64,000 bases of DNA. It comes from Eucommia ulmoides (taxonomy: Eukaryota > Streptophyta > Magnoliopsida > Garryales > Eucommiaceae). The translations under genes and the position numbers were made by a program. The notes under the pieces are model-generated. The model worked only from the letters and a program-made list of their open reading frames with translations, did no database searches and was not told the origin of the DNA. Location: contig JAENRU010000489.1 of NCBI GenBank assembly GCA_016647705.1, positions 806,001 through 870,000 on the forward strand, read 5' to 3'. Numbering within the stretch: position 1 is the stretch's first letter; each line of letters starts with the position of its first letter. Below are positions 22,800 through 35,607 of this stretch, piece by piece.

Positions 22800-24074
22800 A
22801 GAGAGGAGAGGGTCCTGCAATTCTAGATTCTAGAGAGAGAAAGAGGAAGGTAATGAGCAGAGAGAGCCGAGTGAGGAGAGATCGAAACGGAGATCTTGAA
22901 GGAGAGAGAGAGAGACGAGTGGCGCAGGATTCATCTGCTGAAATATAAGTTTTGGAGGAGTTTCAAGGCTTAGATTGGGATAGAGGTGCAGAAGGAGATC
23001 GAAATCTGCATTGAGGTATGTTTGTGATGTTTGATCTGATCTGATCGAAATTTGAATTATCATGCAACATAGATCAGCATAGATCTGAGTGCAATTACTC
23101 TCTCACTTATAGATTTTCCGAAGTTCATCACAGATCTGAAATGAGAAGATCTAAGTTCGTTTTACTGAACAAAGGTGGTCTGAATTTTATCATTATTGTG
23201 TTTTTTCTGGAAAAATTGTTGAAGGAACATACTAGGAATGGGTGCAATGGACTTCTTTCACTCCGTGTATTCAGCATCGATTCAATTATCGTGGTTTTAA
23301 TCTGAGTTGTATTGATCCAGTTAAAATCTTGGTCTCTCTTTGGAAATCTAGCTGCAAATGAACCGAACACTAGTCCGGTCTCCATTTTTTCTCATCTAAG
23401 TCTATCTTCATGCATTAGAGTTCATCTGAGTGCAATTACTATCTCACTTATAGAGTTTCTGAAGTTCATCATAGATCTGAAATGAGAAGATCTAAGTACG
23501 TTTTACTGAACAAATGTGGTCTGAATTTTATCATTATTTTGTTTTGTTTTTTCTGGAAAATTGTGGAAGGAACATACTCGGAATGGGTGCAATAGACTTC
23601 TTTCATTCCGTGTATTCAGTATCGATTCAATTATCGTGGTTTTAATCTGAGTTGAGTTGAGCCAGTGAATTTCTTGGTCTCTCTTTCGAAATCTAGCTGC
23701 AAACGAACCGAACACTTGTCCAGTGCCATTTTTCTCATCTAAGTCTATTGGATTGGTGCTAGAATTTTTTGACGTCTTAATCTTCATGCATTAGATGTAA
23801 AAATGTTGGTGGTGATGTTGGCAGCACAGCTGTTTTAATTTATTGTTTTTATTGATTGATTCCTGTATCCTTCAAATTCACTGTTCTATTTGAAGGTTAA
23901 TGTGTTTCTGGTTTTCCGGGGGGTTCACTGAATTGCTAGAAACATGGATTCCATTAACGCAATTCAGTGCAATAAAATATTGTCTGTAGTAGCTGTTAAC
24001 TTGATCTGATATTCCGACTGACTTCATTTTACTTTTTTTCCCCCATTTCTGAATGGATTAAAAACAGTTTAAAT
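22800..24074 (+). promoter_or_regulatory. Probable 5' untranslated exons and leader intron of the coatomer beta gene
   Basis: A GA-rich stretch ending GCATTGAG|GTATGTTTG at 23015/23016 looks like a non-coding first exon with a donor. The acceptor AAAACAG ends at 24067, eight bases before the ATG at 24075. The intron of about 1.05 kb contains two tandem copies of a ~340-bp unit. Such leader introns often enhance expression of plant housekeeping genes; that role is inferred here. Confidence 0.6.
23087..23800. repeat. Tandem duplication in the coatomer leader intron
   Basis: Two units (about 23087-23420 and 23428-23800) share GAGTGCAATTACTCTCTCAC, AAATGAGAAGATCTAAG, AGCATCGATTCAATTATCG and TGGTCTCTCTTTGGAAATC. 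They differ by scattered substitutions and short indels. Both are non-coding. Confidence 0.85.
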
Positions 24075-26926
24075 ATGGAGAAATCTTGCTCTCTGCTTAT
24101 TCACTTCGATAAAGGGACTCCTGCTCTTGCCAATGAGATCAAGGAGGCTCTCGAAGGTAACGATGTCCCAGCAAAGATTGATGCCATGAAGAAAGCAGTC
24201 ATGCTTTTGTTGAATGGTGAAACGTTACCCCAGCTTTTCATAACAATTGTTCGATATGTTTTACCCTCGGAGGACCACACTGTTCAAAAATTGTTGCTTC
24301 TTTATTTGGAGATCATTGACAAAACCGATTCCAAAGGACGGGTTTTGCCCGAAATGATATTGATATGCCAAAATTTGAGGAACAATCTTCAGCACCCAAA
24401 TGAATACATTCGGGGTGTGACATTGAGGTTTCTTTGTCGGTTGAATGAGGTAGAGATTATTGAACCTTTGATCCCATCCGTTTTGGCGAATTTGGAGCAT
24501 CGGCATCCTTTTATCAGGAAAAATGCAATTCTCGCTTTGATGTCAATTTTCAAGCTTCCTCATGGTGAGCAACTCTTGATTGATGCCCCAGAGATGATCG
24601 AGAAGGTCCTGTCAACAGAACAGGATTCATCTGCGAAAAGGAATGCATTTCTTATGCTGTTCACTTGTGCCCAAGATCGCGCAATCAATTACCTTTTGAC
24701 CCATGTCGATAGAGTTTCTGATTGGGGCGAGTCACTTCAGATGGTGGTGTTGGAGTTGATTCGTAAAGTTTGTAGGACGAATAAAGGAGAGAAAGGGAAG
24801 TACATAAAGATTATCATCTCTCTATTGACTGCCCCTTCTGCTGCTGTTACCTTTGAATGTGCTGGCACACTTGTTTCGTTGTCATCTGCCCCTACAGCCA
24901 TTAGGGCAGCAGCCAATACCTATTGTCAGCTTCTTCTCTCTCAGAGCGACAACAATGTTAAGCTCATCGTGCTTGATCGGCTCAATGAACTCAAAGCTTC
25001 TCATAGAGAGATCATGGTGGAAATGATAATGGATGTGCTTAGGGCACTATCAAGCCCAAACCTTGACATCCGGAGAAAAACACTTGATATTGTTCTTGAA
25101 TTGATCACTCCCCGGAATATTAATGAGGTTGTTCTTACTCTAAAGAAGGAAGTTGTGAAAACTCAAGGCGGGGAGCTTGAGAAGAATGGAGAGTACCGCC
25201 AAATGCTCATTCAAGCCATTCATTCCTGCGCGATCAAGTTCCCTGAAGTGGCCAGCACAGTCGTTCATCTCTTGATGGATTTCTTGGGCGACAGCAATGT
25301 TGCTTCGGCTATGGATGTTATTGTTTTCGTCCGGGAGATCATTGAAACAAACCCTAAATTGAGGGTATCGATTATCACGAGGCTACTGGACACTTTTTAC
25401 CAGATCAGAGCTGCACGTGTTTGCTGCTGTGCTCTTTGGATAATCGGAGAGTACTGCTTGTCACTTTCAGAAATCGACAGTGGCATTTCAACCATTAAAC
25501 AGTGCCTTGGAGAGCTACCTTTTTACTCTGTTTCTGAAGAAGGGGAAGCTGCTGATTTTTCCTCAAAGAAGTCCCAACAAGTGAGTTCCATAACGGTTTC
25601 TTCAAGAAGGCCTGCTATTCTTGCTGATGGGACTTATGCCACTCAAAGTGCAGCATCTGAAACCGCTGTCTCCCCACCTACTGTTGTTCAAGGATCATTG
25701 AGTTCGGGAAATTTGAGATCACTTATTCTCTCGGGTGACTTTTTCCTTGGGGCGGTTGTCGCATGTACACTGACAAAGCTTGTGTTGAGGCTTGAAGAGG
25801 TTCAGCCATTAAAAGTTGAAGTCAATAAAGCAACAACCCAATCATTGTTAATCATTGTTTCGATGCTACAACTAGGACAATCTTCTTTTCTTCCTCACCC
25901 AATCGATAACGACTCTTATGATAGGATTGTTCTTTGCATGAGATTGTTGTGCCATACCGGGGATGAAATCAGAAATATCTGGTTGCAGTCTTGCCGCGAG
26001 AGTTTTGTTAAGATGCTTGCAGATAAACAACTACGTGAAACAGAGGAGATTAAAGCAAAGGAGCAGATCTCTAATGCGCAGCCAGATGACCTCATTGACT
26101 TTTACCATTTAAAGAGCAGGAGGGTAATAACATTTACCTTGATTTACATTCTATATTTGATGCTTTGATAAGGCCCAGGGGTAACTCAAGTCCCCCCCTC
26201 AACTTTTGAAAATTCACACCTTTATCCCTATATTTTTAAGAAAAATTAATTCAAACTCTTAAAAATTTAATTTGAGCCCCTCTGATTTATTTAGATATCT
26301 AGTAAACCTCTTTAAAAAAATTACCCCTGTTTATCATGACCTACTTAAAAGTAAGAAGTATATAAACAAGATTTTTTTTGTCCCTTCCCAAACATCAAGA
26401 AAAGGTCTCTATATTCCTTTCTGCCCTTCCCAATGTCCTCAATCTGCCCTCTTCTACAGGGGCAGATGAAAGTATGCCTGAAATTTCAGAAACCCCCCCT
26501 TCATATGCTATAACTTACACTTATAGCCCTAAAATTTATATATTTTGCCACCCCAAAAATTCGAAAGACTCCCCCCCTTCTACTTTTATCCCCTCATAAT
26601 CAATTTCCTGCATCGGTCACTGCCCTTCTACGGGATTTCAAGAACATCTAGGACTACCTCTGTACATGGGACATATTTATTGTTGCTTCTCTTCTGATTC
26701 TTTTGTGGGAGCCCACCCTTGGTTATTTCTCACTACATTCGGGCGGTGATGATGTAGTACGTCGCTAGTAGGGGACTCCTTAACGTTTAATTTATTCGGA
26801 CTCATGTCATAAAAGTTCTGACAAATTTTTACGTTGGCTGTGAGTTACCTAACGCAATCCTCCTCCTTTACTTGGACTTGGGACCAACTGCGTAAAGAAT
26901 AAAGCATAAGACACCCACAGACGGAG

Positions 26927-26965
<39 letters not shown>

Positions 26966-28802
26966 GTTAACATATTCTTTTGTCGTATCCTTAAATCTTT
27001 GTGTAGATTCTTATATCCATCGGTTTTCCATCTGCATTTATTTATTTAGTTTATGCAAGTCATTTCTTGTGGCTGCTGCTCTCTCTCTCTCTCTCATTTT
27101 AGTTTATGCAAACTATATGTACTCTAATATGCACTTTTTTTTTTTTTTAACCACATCCAAGGGTATGAGCCAATTGGAGTTGGAGGATGCAGTCCAAGAC
27201 GATTTGAAACGTGCCACTGGAGAATTTGTAAAGGATGGAGCTGATGCAAACACGCTCAATCGTATCATTCAACTCACCGGATTTAGTGATCCAGTTTATG
27301 CTGAAGCGTACGTGACAGTCCATCACTACGACATTGTTCTTGATGTTACCGTTATCAATAGAACTAAAGAGACCCTCCAGAATCTTTGCCTGGAGTTGGC
27401 AACCATGGGCGATCTTAAACTTGTGGAGCGCCCTCAAAACTATACTCTGGCTCCTGAATCAAGCAAGCAGATCAAAGCAAATATAAAGGTTTCTTCAACT
27501 GAGACGGGAGTCATTTTTGGGAACATTGTTTACGAGACTTCGAATGTGATGGAACGGAATGTGATTGTACTCAATGACATCCACATCGACATCATGGACT
27601 ATATCTCTCCCGCGGTTTGCAGTGATGCCGCGTTTAGAACCATGTGGGCCGAATTTGAATGGGAAAACAAGGTATCACTTGCACGTAATTTTATTATTAT
27701 TATTTGGGAATTATTTGGGGAAATTAATTGGTTATCTGATGCCCCTTTTAAAAATTCTCAGTTTTTGAAAAAAATGAGAAATTAAAGTTTCGGAAAAATA
27801 AAAAATAAAAGAATGGATACTAGGTATCATTTTCTTTTTATATAATTATTTGTAGCTCAATTGAGGAAATTAAATGGTTATTTGATGACCCTTTGAACGA
27901 TCTAAAACTTTAGTTTTGAAAAACAGAAGTTTCAAAATAGTAATAAGAGGTTTTTACACTTTGCACCTCTGAAGTTTTGGAGAAATTCCATTTTAGTCCT
28001 TGTACTTTCAATATAAACACATTAAACCCTAAGGTGTCCAAATCGGTAACTCTGTTAATTTTTATGATGGAAATTAGCCAAGTGCCAAGATACAGAATCA
28101 CCCACGTGGGTGAATAAAATGACGGAATGACTGACTTGACATGATTTGACTACTATTAAACCTTTATTAATTTGGTAGTTGCTACTTGATTGAGGTCTTT
28201 TTCCATATGAATCCTTCATTGGGGGATTTATTTTGATGAATGTTATCTAGCTTACGTTGAAAATATTGCTCTTGACAAGTTGTGTGTGTTTAACCTAAAA
28301 AATTGTTCATTTCAGGTTGCCGTCAATACACTAATTCAGGATGAGAAAGAATTCCTTGATCATATCATCAAATCAACCAACATGAAGTGCCTCACATCAC
28401 CGTAAGCCCCCCCCCCCCCCCCCCCCAAAAAAAATAAAATAAAATAAAATAAATAAAATTAATAATAATCATAAATAATTTTTTTTTCTTTCCTTTTATG
28501 CTGAGTTGAGTATCCTAGATGAAAGGATGACAATTCAACCCAAACCGACAGGTAGCTGAACCAAACCGAATTGAACGGTTTGGTTTTAAAACAAATTAAA
28601 TGGTTACGGTTACGGTTTTGGTTTTGGTTTTGGTTTTAGTTTCAGAATTGAAAATCAAAGCGGCTTTGGTTTTGATTTTGGTTTGGGGATATTAACTATG
28701 AAACCGAACCTCGTAGCCAGTATTTTAGATATATTTTTATTATATATATTACCCTCACTTTTTTATTTATTTATATTTTGACCTCTAGTGTCTATATAAT
28801 TA

Positions 28803-28836
<34 letters not shown>

Positions 28837-29091
28837 CATACAAGACAAGACAAATATATCCATATTTCTGTCTGATTTTGTTTCAGGTCGGCATTGGAAG
28901 GTGAGTGTGGCTTCTTAGCTGCCAATTTGTATGCAAAGAGCGTTTTTGGAGAGGATGCACTGGTGAATGTGAGCATTGAAAAGCAAGCAGATGGAAAATT
29001 GAGTGGATATATTCGAATAAGAAGCAAGACACAAGGGATTGCTCTAAGTTTGGGGGATAAAATCACTCTTAAGCAAAAGGGAGGCAGCTGA
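24075..29091 (+). CDS. Coatomer subunit beta (beta-COP)
   Basis: Exons 24075-26123, 27162-27671, 28316-28401 and 28887-29091 join in phase to 949 aa, matching Arabidopsis beta-COP (about 948 aa). It is a core subunit of the COPI coat on Golgi-derived vesicles and works in retrograde Golgi-to-ER transport. Residues 1 to ~540 form the HEAT-repeat adaptin-like trunk ([20 protein letters not shown]..., [37 protein letters not shown]). A low-complexity linker spans ~510-550. The C-terminal coatomer beta domain and appendage follow ([40 protein letters not shown], ending ITLKQKGGS). The first large exon has normal codon use and no breaks. The exon-3 donor is followed at once by a run of 20 C. The reading frame appears fully intact. 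Confidence 0.97.
26124..27161. other. Coatomer intron 1 content
   Basis: The intron contains T-rich and C-rich low-complexity DNA and a (TA)n microsatellite at about 26930-26960. I see no recognisable element with defined ends. Confidence 0.5.
27945..28145. mobile_element. Half-copy of the TIR element in coatomer intron 2
   Basis: GTTTTTACACTTTGCACCTC, TATAAACACATTAAACCCTA and AATTAGCCAAGTGCCAAG match one end of the 1807-2690 family. No opposite end was found nearby. Confidence 0.5.
28407..28426. repeat. C20 tract at the 5' splice site of coatomer intron 3
   Basis: The exon ends TCACC at 28401 and the intron begins GTAAG followed by 20 consecutive C. On the other strand this is G20, able to form a quadruplex. 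It abuts the donor of a single-copy-looking essential gene. Confidence 0.85.
28520..28720. mobile_element. Probable MITE rich in GGTTTTGGTTTT
   Basis: Sequence with AACCAAACCGAATTGAACGG, repeated GGTTTTGGTTTT and a distal GAAACCGAACCTCG. It resembles the interior of the hAT-like element at 31413-32247. Ends and target duplication were not resolved. Confidence 0.4.
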
Positions 29092-29169
29092 TCTCTAATC
29101 ACCGTCGCCGCGTCTGCATCTTACCGGTAAGACGAAATTAAACGCATATAATTTTTTTTAGATTTATAT

Positions 29170-29790
29170 AAAAATATTGTTGGGTGGAAGGGGTTGGTGA
29201 TCAAGTTATAAGTATGAGAAAAAAATTTACTTCATGAGCTAATTTTGGGGTTGAAAGAGGTCCAATACTATTCTACACTGGTATAAAAGAGGCCAAGACC
29301 ATCCTAAACTGGTATCAAAGTCTAGGTTACAACAATTCTGGCTCAATAATCACAAAATTAGAGACTGGTTGAAGGTTAGCCGATTAAAAACTCGATGTGT
29401 GAGGAAGAGATTGTTGGGTTTATCCCACATCGGATGTGGAAGGGGCAAGTAGTCAGATTATAAGTGTGGGGGAAAATCTCATCTCATGAGCTAGTTTTTG
29501 GGGTTGAGAGAGGTCAATACCACCTTACACTAGTATCAGACCTCAAGTTACAACAATTTTGACTCAATAGCCATAAAGGAAGATATTGGTCGAGGGTTAG
29601 CCAACCAAAAGTCCGATGTATGAGGAGGAGATTGTTGAGTTTATCTTATATCGGATGTGAAATGAGCTCGTGGTCAGGTCATAAGTGTCGCAGAAAATTT
29701 CACCTCATGAGCTAACTTTTGGGATAAAAAGAGACCCAAGTCCACCCTACACAGGGTAAATTGTCTTTTATCCTCCTCTATTTTTTCTAA
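29170..29790. mobile_element. TRIM-like LTR fossil in about three tandem blocks
   Basis: Blocks of about 220 bp repeat TTGTTGGGTTTATCCCACAT, ATCTCATCTCATGAGCTAG, GAGAGAGGTCAATACCA and a CTGGTATCAAAGTCTAGG-type primer-binding-like segment. There is no coding sequence. It lies just downstream of the coatomer stop codon. Tandem, broken copies of a small LTR element are the best explanation. Confidence 0.5.
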
Positions 29791-30589
29791 TTATCACTTT
29801 ACCCTAACTACTTCAAAAACCTACACTTTACCGACTACTTTGAATAGAGTGAGAAATTAATTTTTTTCCGTTTAAATTAACGGAATATGCTTAAAAACTG
29901 ATAGAATCAATTTTTCTATTCAATTTTTGGATGAAATTGACTCTTCATTTTAATTTTGATTTTTCTTTTATCATAATATTTTAGAAAAATTAATTATTTT
30001 TTGGATGCTTAATTATTTTTTTATTTTTTTTAAATGCAGTTTTGTAGGTTCCTTTTGGATGAGTTGCATTACATGTAGTAGAGCTTGGCCCGTAGATGAT
30101 TCTCCTTTATTCTTCCTCCTCCATCTCCAATTGGACCTCTTCTCACTTGGTAAATCATTGTATCAATTTGAAAAACCTAGATTATTATTTTTTTTAAAAA
30201 AAAATCACCATTTTTTAGACTTGTTTTTTGCTGCATTTTTTTTTTCTCTCATCTCTTTTTTTTTTTTTTTTTTGAGATTGAAAGTTCAATTTTGAATTGT
30301 ATAATTGAATAATAATTTGATGATATATCACATACATGTAATTCCTTTTGTCATGAATCTAGATCATCATTTTTCAATTATTATTATTATTATTATTATT
30401 TTTTATTTATTCATTATTAAAAAAGTCTTAGTTTGCAATTCGAAAATTACAACTGCATTCATTCCAAAAAATTTAATTTTTTTTAGCGGCATTTGTTACA
30501 CTAAACACGATTTTAGTTGCAATTATTTTAGTTTAAAAAAAATCTAATTTAGGGTGGTAATGATGGTGGTGACTAACGGTGGATGTTGG
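29791..30589. other. Intergenic region downstream of the coatomer gene
   Basis: AT-rich with long T runs and an (ATT)n stretch near 30380. I see no gene or defined element. Confidence 0.5.
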
Positions 30590-31020
30590 TTGTGTTGGTG
30601 GTGATATGGCAAACGAATATTATCCGGCACGATTCGTCCTGACTTGGGAATATAAATTTGAATTTTAATATTAAATAATTTATTAATTTTGATTTTTTAA
30701 GATCAAACCGTTGATAGTACAATTTAGGAATTGAGGATTAATTGAACAATGCCCTTAATTTCCCTTACAATTTTTTGCCAGAAGAAATTTGTTTAGTTGT
30801 TAAGGTGGTTGTGTTGGTGGTGATTTGATAAATGGATATTATCTGACACGACTTGTCCTGATCTGCGGATATAAATTTTAATTTTAATGTTAAGTAATTT
30901 ATTAATTTTGATTTTTTAAAATCAAACCGTTGATCATTCAATTTAGGAATTGAGGATCGACTGAACATGCCCTTAATATCCCTTATAAATTTTTGCAAGA
31001 AGAAATTTATTTAGCTATTA
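30590..31020. repeat. Tandem duplication of about 215 bp
   Basis: Two units (about 30590-30805 and 30806-31020) share GTTGTGTTGGTGGTGAT, TTATTAATTTTGATTTTTTA, ATCAAACCGTTGAT and AGAAGAAATTTGTTTAG. They are non-coding, and I do not recognise a family. Confidence 0.8.
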
Positions 31021-31412
31021 AGTTTAGGAATAATTTCTTAATTAAAGAATAAATAAAAATAACATTTTCCACGTGTCAAATATCAAAGCAAAGGCCTACC
31101 TACCCCCTACCCACTACCCCCACCACTACTACCACCCACCCAAAAAAAACATCTCTATCATCCAGTTATTAGTTTGTTAGAAAAAAAAAAAAAAATAGAA
31201 AAAAAAAAAAAATCAAAAAATAAGTCAATTGAAGACTCAGCATCATCCACTTCATTGTCATGCAAATTATTTATGTATTTTTTTCACACACATATATAGG
31301 GTGAATTATATTTTATACCCCTCTAACCATTTTACACTTTATTCTCTTGTGGTGTTTTTATCACCATTTTGTCTCATGTAGTTAAGTTTTATTGCACTTT
31401 ACTCCGTGATGT

Positions 31413-32247
31413 TAGGGATGTCAACGGTCTGGGTTCGGCTCAATTTTATGCAATACCAAAACCAAAACCGTTTAAGATATGTAAAACCAAAAACAAAATC
31501 GCCAGTTTTTTTTAAACAGTTTTAAAATCAAACCGTTTAATTTTAGCCAAAACAAAAACCGCAAAACCGTTTAAGATTTTTAAATTTTATAAAAAAATCA
31601 AAACCAAAACCAAAACCAAAACACATCGGTTCGATTTTTTTTGCCATCTCTACGTAAGAGTGGTCAGCGGGCGGATTGGAGTGGGTTAGGCCAAAACCAC
31701 GAACCAAACCAATACTAGGCGGGTTGGGTTAATTTGAACCGTGGACCACCCAATGACGTGCGGACTGGGGCAGGTTAGATTGTGCAGGTTGATTAGTTTA
31801 AACCGTGGGCTACCTAATAGTGTACGGGTTTAGCCTATTTTCGAGTTAGACTAATTAGAACCGTGGATTATTCTTGGAATATAATAAATATTGCTAAAAA
31901 GAAAAATCATTACATTACAAAAATTTGTAAAAAATTGTGACAAAATTATATTAACACAAAAACAAGAAAAAAAATTATAATGCAATTTATAAACCATCAC
32001 AAAAATAAAATAAAATAATAATAATAATAATTACAAACGTAAGTAATAAAGTTTAAAACGACGTCGTTTTGTGTATACTCAGTTGGGTGGGTTGAACTCG
32101 TAAGAATATAAGCCAAACTGAAACCCGTCCATACATGTGCGAGTTTCAAGGTTTAACACTTAAGCAATATGCGGATTAGTATTGGGTGATTTTTTTGCGG
32201 TGCGGGTTTGACGGGTTGATCAAATCCGTTGCACACCCCTATCTCTA
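31413..32247. mobile_element. Middle element: non-autonomous hAT-like
   Basis: It begins TAGGGATGTCAACGG and ends GCCATCTCTA. The 8-bp flanks are CGTGATGT (31405-31412) and TGTGATGT (32248-32255), differing at one base. The interior is rich in AAAACCAAAACCAAAACC. A second hAT-like element (31655-32241) lies inside its right terminus. Confidence 0.7.
31655..32241. mobile_element. Innermost element: non-autonomous hAT-like
   Basis: It begins TAAGAGTGGTCAGCGGGCGG and ends CCGTTGCACACCCCTA, with 8-bp flanks TCTCTACG (31647-31654) and TCTCTATG (32242-32249). The interior carries repeated GGGTTGGGTTAATTTGAACC-like and ACGACGTCGTTTTGTGT sequence. It is the same family as the copy at 48076-48636 (in opposite orientation). 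No transposase is present. Confidence 0.75.
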
Positions 32248-33910
32248 TGTGATGTAGGTCTAACTACAGGGGGACAAAGTGCTTACGATGGGATTAAGGT
32301 GCAACAAAGACCTAACAACAGGGATTACGTGAATACTACAGGGGCAAAGTGCAAAATAGTCTAACTACATAGGGATAAAGTGTAATTAACCCCATATATC
32401 TCTTCTCTTTCTCTTTACTCTTATATAAAGCAAGGTATGGGGCACTATTCATTTAGTTATGTGATTTTACCAAAATGTCCTTAGCTTACATATATATTCT
32501 CCAAAAAGTCACTAATTTTATCTCACTTATTATCATGACCCATGTGCTCCAAAACCCACAAGCATTCTTCCACTGTACCACCCCACACGTGTGCTCTCTA
32601 TAAACCAAGTATTCTTGTTCAACTATGCAGAAATAGTAAACGAAAGGGAAAAAAAAAAAAACCCCATTAAAACTAAACCTAATTTGGGTATGGGCAATGG
32701 AGGCTCATACTTTTGAGTATTCTTACATCCATGCCCAAACTTTCCTTACTTCACGCAAGCTTCAATTCCCGAGCAATCTTCACCTAACCCAATTTCTCTG
32801 TCAGCCACCAACTCCCATTTTTCGCTTCCATGCTCTCTCAAGACCCAACCTTCCACGCTCAATTTCAATTGATGATTTAATATTGAGGATGATTGAACTT
32901 AAATTAATCATGAATCAAGATAAATTCAGTGATTCGAAAGTAGAAACCATTGGAATAAACATGTTTTGAAATGAAGCATACAATTACACAACCATGCGTT
33001 ACTTACAATTAATCTGGTGTATGCATCTTGATATGAAGTTTTAAGAGTAGCTTAGGAGTCTATGATTTCTCTATCACACACTGCCAATTTTGATATAAAT
33101 TATGATTTACAATGACAAGGTTTAAGTCCTTGACAATTTATGATAACTATTGTATATTGGTTAGGATTCTCAATTTAGTTTTTGGTTAGGTTTGCAAATG
33201 AAATTATCTAAACCTTGGGTTGTAATCATAGTTTTTATCACGGCCATTTGTTTTCTTTTGCCAATCATCAAGTCCATAGATTCTTTAAAAAAAAAAAACA
33301 TCTGGAAGATATAAATGTTTTTAAATGAATGTAATGGCCATATCTTAAAAAAAAAATCTTGATTTGAATATTTTAAAATGAATGATTTCAATCAAGTGGA
33401 ACAAAATTATTTTATTATCCTAATTAGAAGATTTGATGTTTTTTTCTTTTCTTACGACAATGTTTCACTTTAGTAAGTGTAATTGCATGCATATGGTTGT
33501 CGCAAATACGCATTATGGGCTCTATTAGTTGAAATTGATGTTTTTATAATATTGTTTTAGAAAAAGAATTTTTTTAGTACCATTTGTTAAGAACCCTTTA
33601 CAATTGAAGACAAAGTCATATATTGAACTTGTAAATGAAACCAATGATTTTCATTTTTATTTTTGTGTGATTTGATTAATATTCCTAGCTTTCACATTCT
33701 CTATTTCAAGATACAATTTTTCACCTCATTGTCGTTGCGCTCGCTCTTTCAGAAGGATTCTTCGTGTGCCTAGGTTCGTCGTTTTTACTTATTTTTGATC
33801 GTTTTTATGAGAATCTATGTAAATTTGTACCAAGTAATGGCCCAAAGTTTTGTGCGTGTTGCTTATGTGCAGGTCTGGTAGTTGAAAGCGAGTATCTTCC
33901 CTGTTTAGCC

Positions 33911-34661
33911 ATGGCGTTGGTAAGTTTTTATTATTAGTCTCTCGTATTGCACCTTGATTTCTCAGTTGTTTGTTTTCTCCACGTAATCGTTTATAATGTA
34001 ATTTCTTCATGAATGTCAGTTTGTGATATCAATCGTATAGGTTTGTAATTTATTTGTATTTGTCTCAGCAATTGAGTAGATAATTGGGTGATTTATTTGT
34101 GTCTATCTCAGTAATTAAGTGGACGATTAGAGTTTGTAGATTTATGTTTGAATTAGAAAGAAAACAATTGAATTTGAGATGCAAAGATCTACCCACCTTG
34201 ACCTCGTGTGATATGGTTAGCTTCAATATCTCTACTTTCATAGATAAATTCAATGTTTGTTATATTTTCACTCACACTTCTTATGTCACTTACACCCTGT
34301 GTCACTCAAAGCATTCATAGGCCTTCTTTTTAACTTTCTCTTATTTTGTGTGTTGTATTTGTTTCAAGTTGAATGTGTTTCACTGATTTACCTTTTTTAT
34401 ATGTTTTTTTTCCCTCTTGAAGAACTTCAATACAATATCTGTGATTCATATATATTTTTTATTTATAAGACTTGCTTTGGGATGTTTTCTAATTTTATTT
34501 AATATTTGTAGGTCTTGCATGCTACAAGAACAACCAAAAATGTCATGAAGGCACTTATTGTTGCATAATATTCCGGGGTTAAAGAGGAGGTGACCCAGAA
34601 TTTTAAGATGGGTGTTACTAATAAAACCCTCAAGTTTCTCAAGATGAATCCCATTGGCAAA
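33911..34661 (+). pseudogene. Elongation factor 1B-gamma 5' gene fragment
   Basis: ATGGCGTTG followed by a GTAAG donor (33911-33919) and an exon at 34512-34661 reads MAL + VLHATRTTKNVMKALIVA, a stop at 34566-34568, then the open remainder, including TQNFKMGVTNKTLKFLKMNP and IGK. This is the N-terminal glutathione-transferase-like part of eEF1B-gamma (the plant sequence has MGVTNKTPAFLKMNPIGK). Intron position and a preceding 5'-leader-like exon (about 33740-33775) are retained, so it was copied as genomic DNA, not as a processed transcript. Downstream exons (VPVLETP...) are absent. The in-frame stop and missing body make it a dead fragment, probably captured by the surrounding Helitron. Confidence 0.8.
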
Positions 34662-35607
34662 GTATGATAAGTATGTCTGAGATGAGATATTTGCATTGCC
34701 TGTTATTTTTCTCTTGGTTGGGCACGCTAGGGATGTTGGTGGAGGTGAATTCCATGACTATACATTTGTTCTCAATCGGTTTATCTGGATAATAGTAATG
34801 AATATATGCCCATTGCATGTTGTGATCGAGGGTGAGATAAGCCAAATGGAATGGTACATTGTTGTTTTCAGCAATTTACTTTTACCTGCCTATTACCTTT
34901 TCCTATTTAGTATTTACACAGAGGTGCATGTGTAAAACTAAGGATTATCTATCCACTATAAAACAAACTTTACAATTTGTGCTTTTGCTTTCAAGTAGAA
35001 GGACTTTTAGTTAAACGAAAATACTTTAAAAAAAATTGTTACGCAAATGCTACTGTATTTTTTATTTTTTCCAATTATTATTATACTTTGGGAGATTGAT
35101 GGACTTTAATCTCTGCTCCTAAATTTTCTCAATCAAATTCTTTTGTATTACGAGGAACTTTATAGGGATAATATTAAGATAAGAGGTCATCTTTACATTA
35201 CTAGAGAAGATTTTTTTTTTTTTCCTACTTTTGCTTGTAAATAAAAAAATATTTCCATAAGAGTTATTTTTCATCATTATTTATTTGCATTCAATTTATT
35301 CTCTTTAAATTTGTCAAATCTATCTTGTATCTTGGGTTAAAAACAATGGTTAACAAGACTATTTTTGGACCATCATGTTTGAATTTTAAAGAAACAGAAA
35401 TAAAAGAAACATAGATTAAAAAAAAAAAGTAGTTTTGGGTTCTCTTCCTTAATCTTTATAAGAGGTTTATGTCAAACTCCCTATCTTTTGTAGATTTCAT
35501 TTCCTATTCCAAAATTTGGGGAATAAAAACAAAGAAGAAGACAAACAATAAACGAATGTCGCCAACATTTACTTATTGCCGTTCAATGTTAAAAAATAAA
35601 ATGCAGG

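Larger units (their letters stand above)
31298..32391. mobile_element. Outer MITE of a three-level nested insertion
   Basis: The left end begins AGGGTGAATTATATTTTATA and the right end finishes ATAAAGTGTAATTAACCCC, inverted relatives of the MITE at 22262-22515. The flanks CATATAT on each side look like a target duplication. It is interrupted by the hAT-like element at 31413-32247. Confidence 0.7.
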
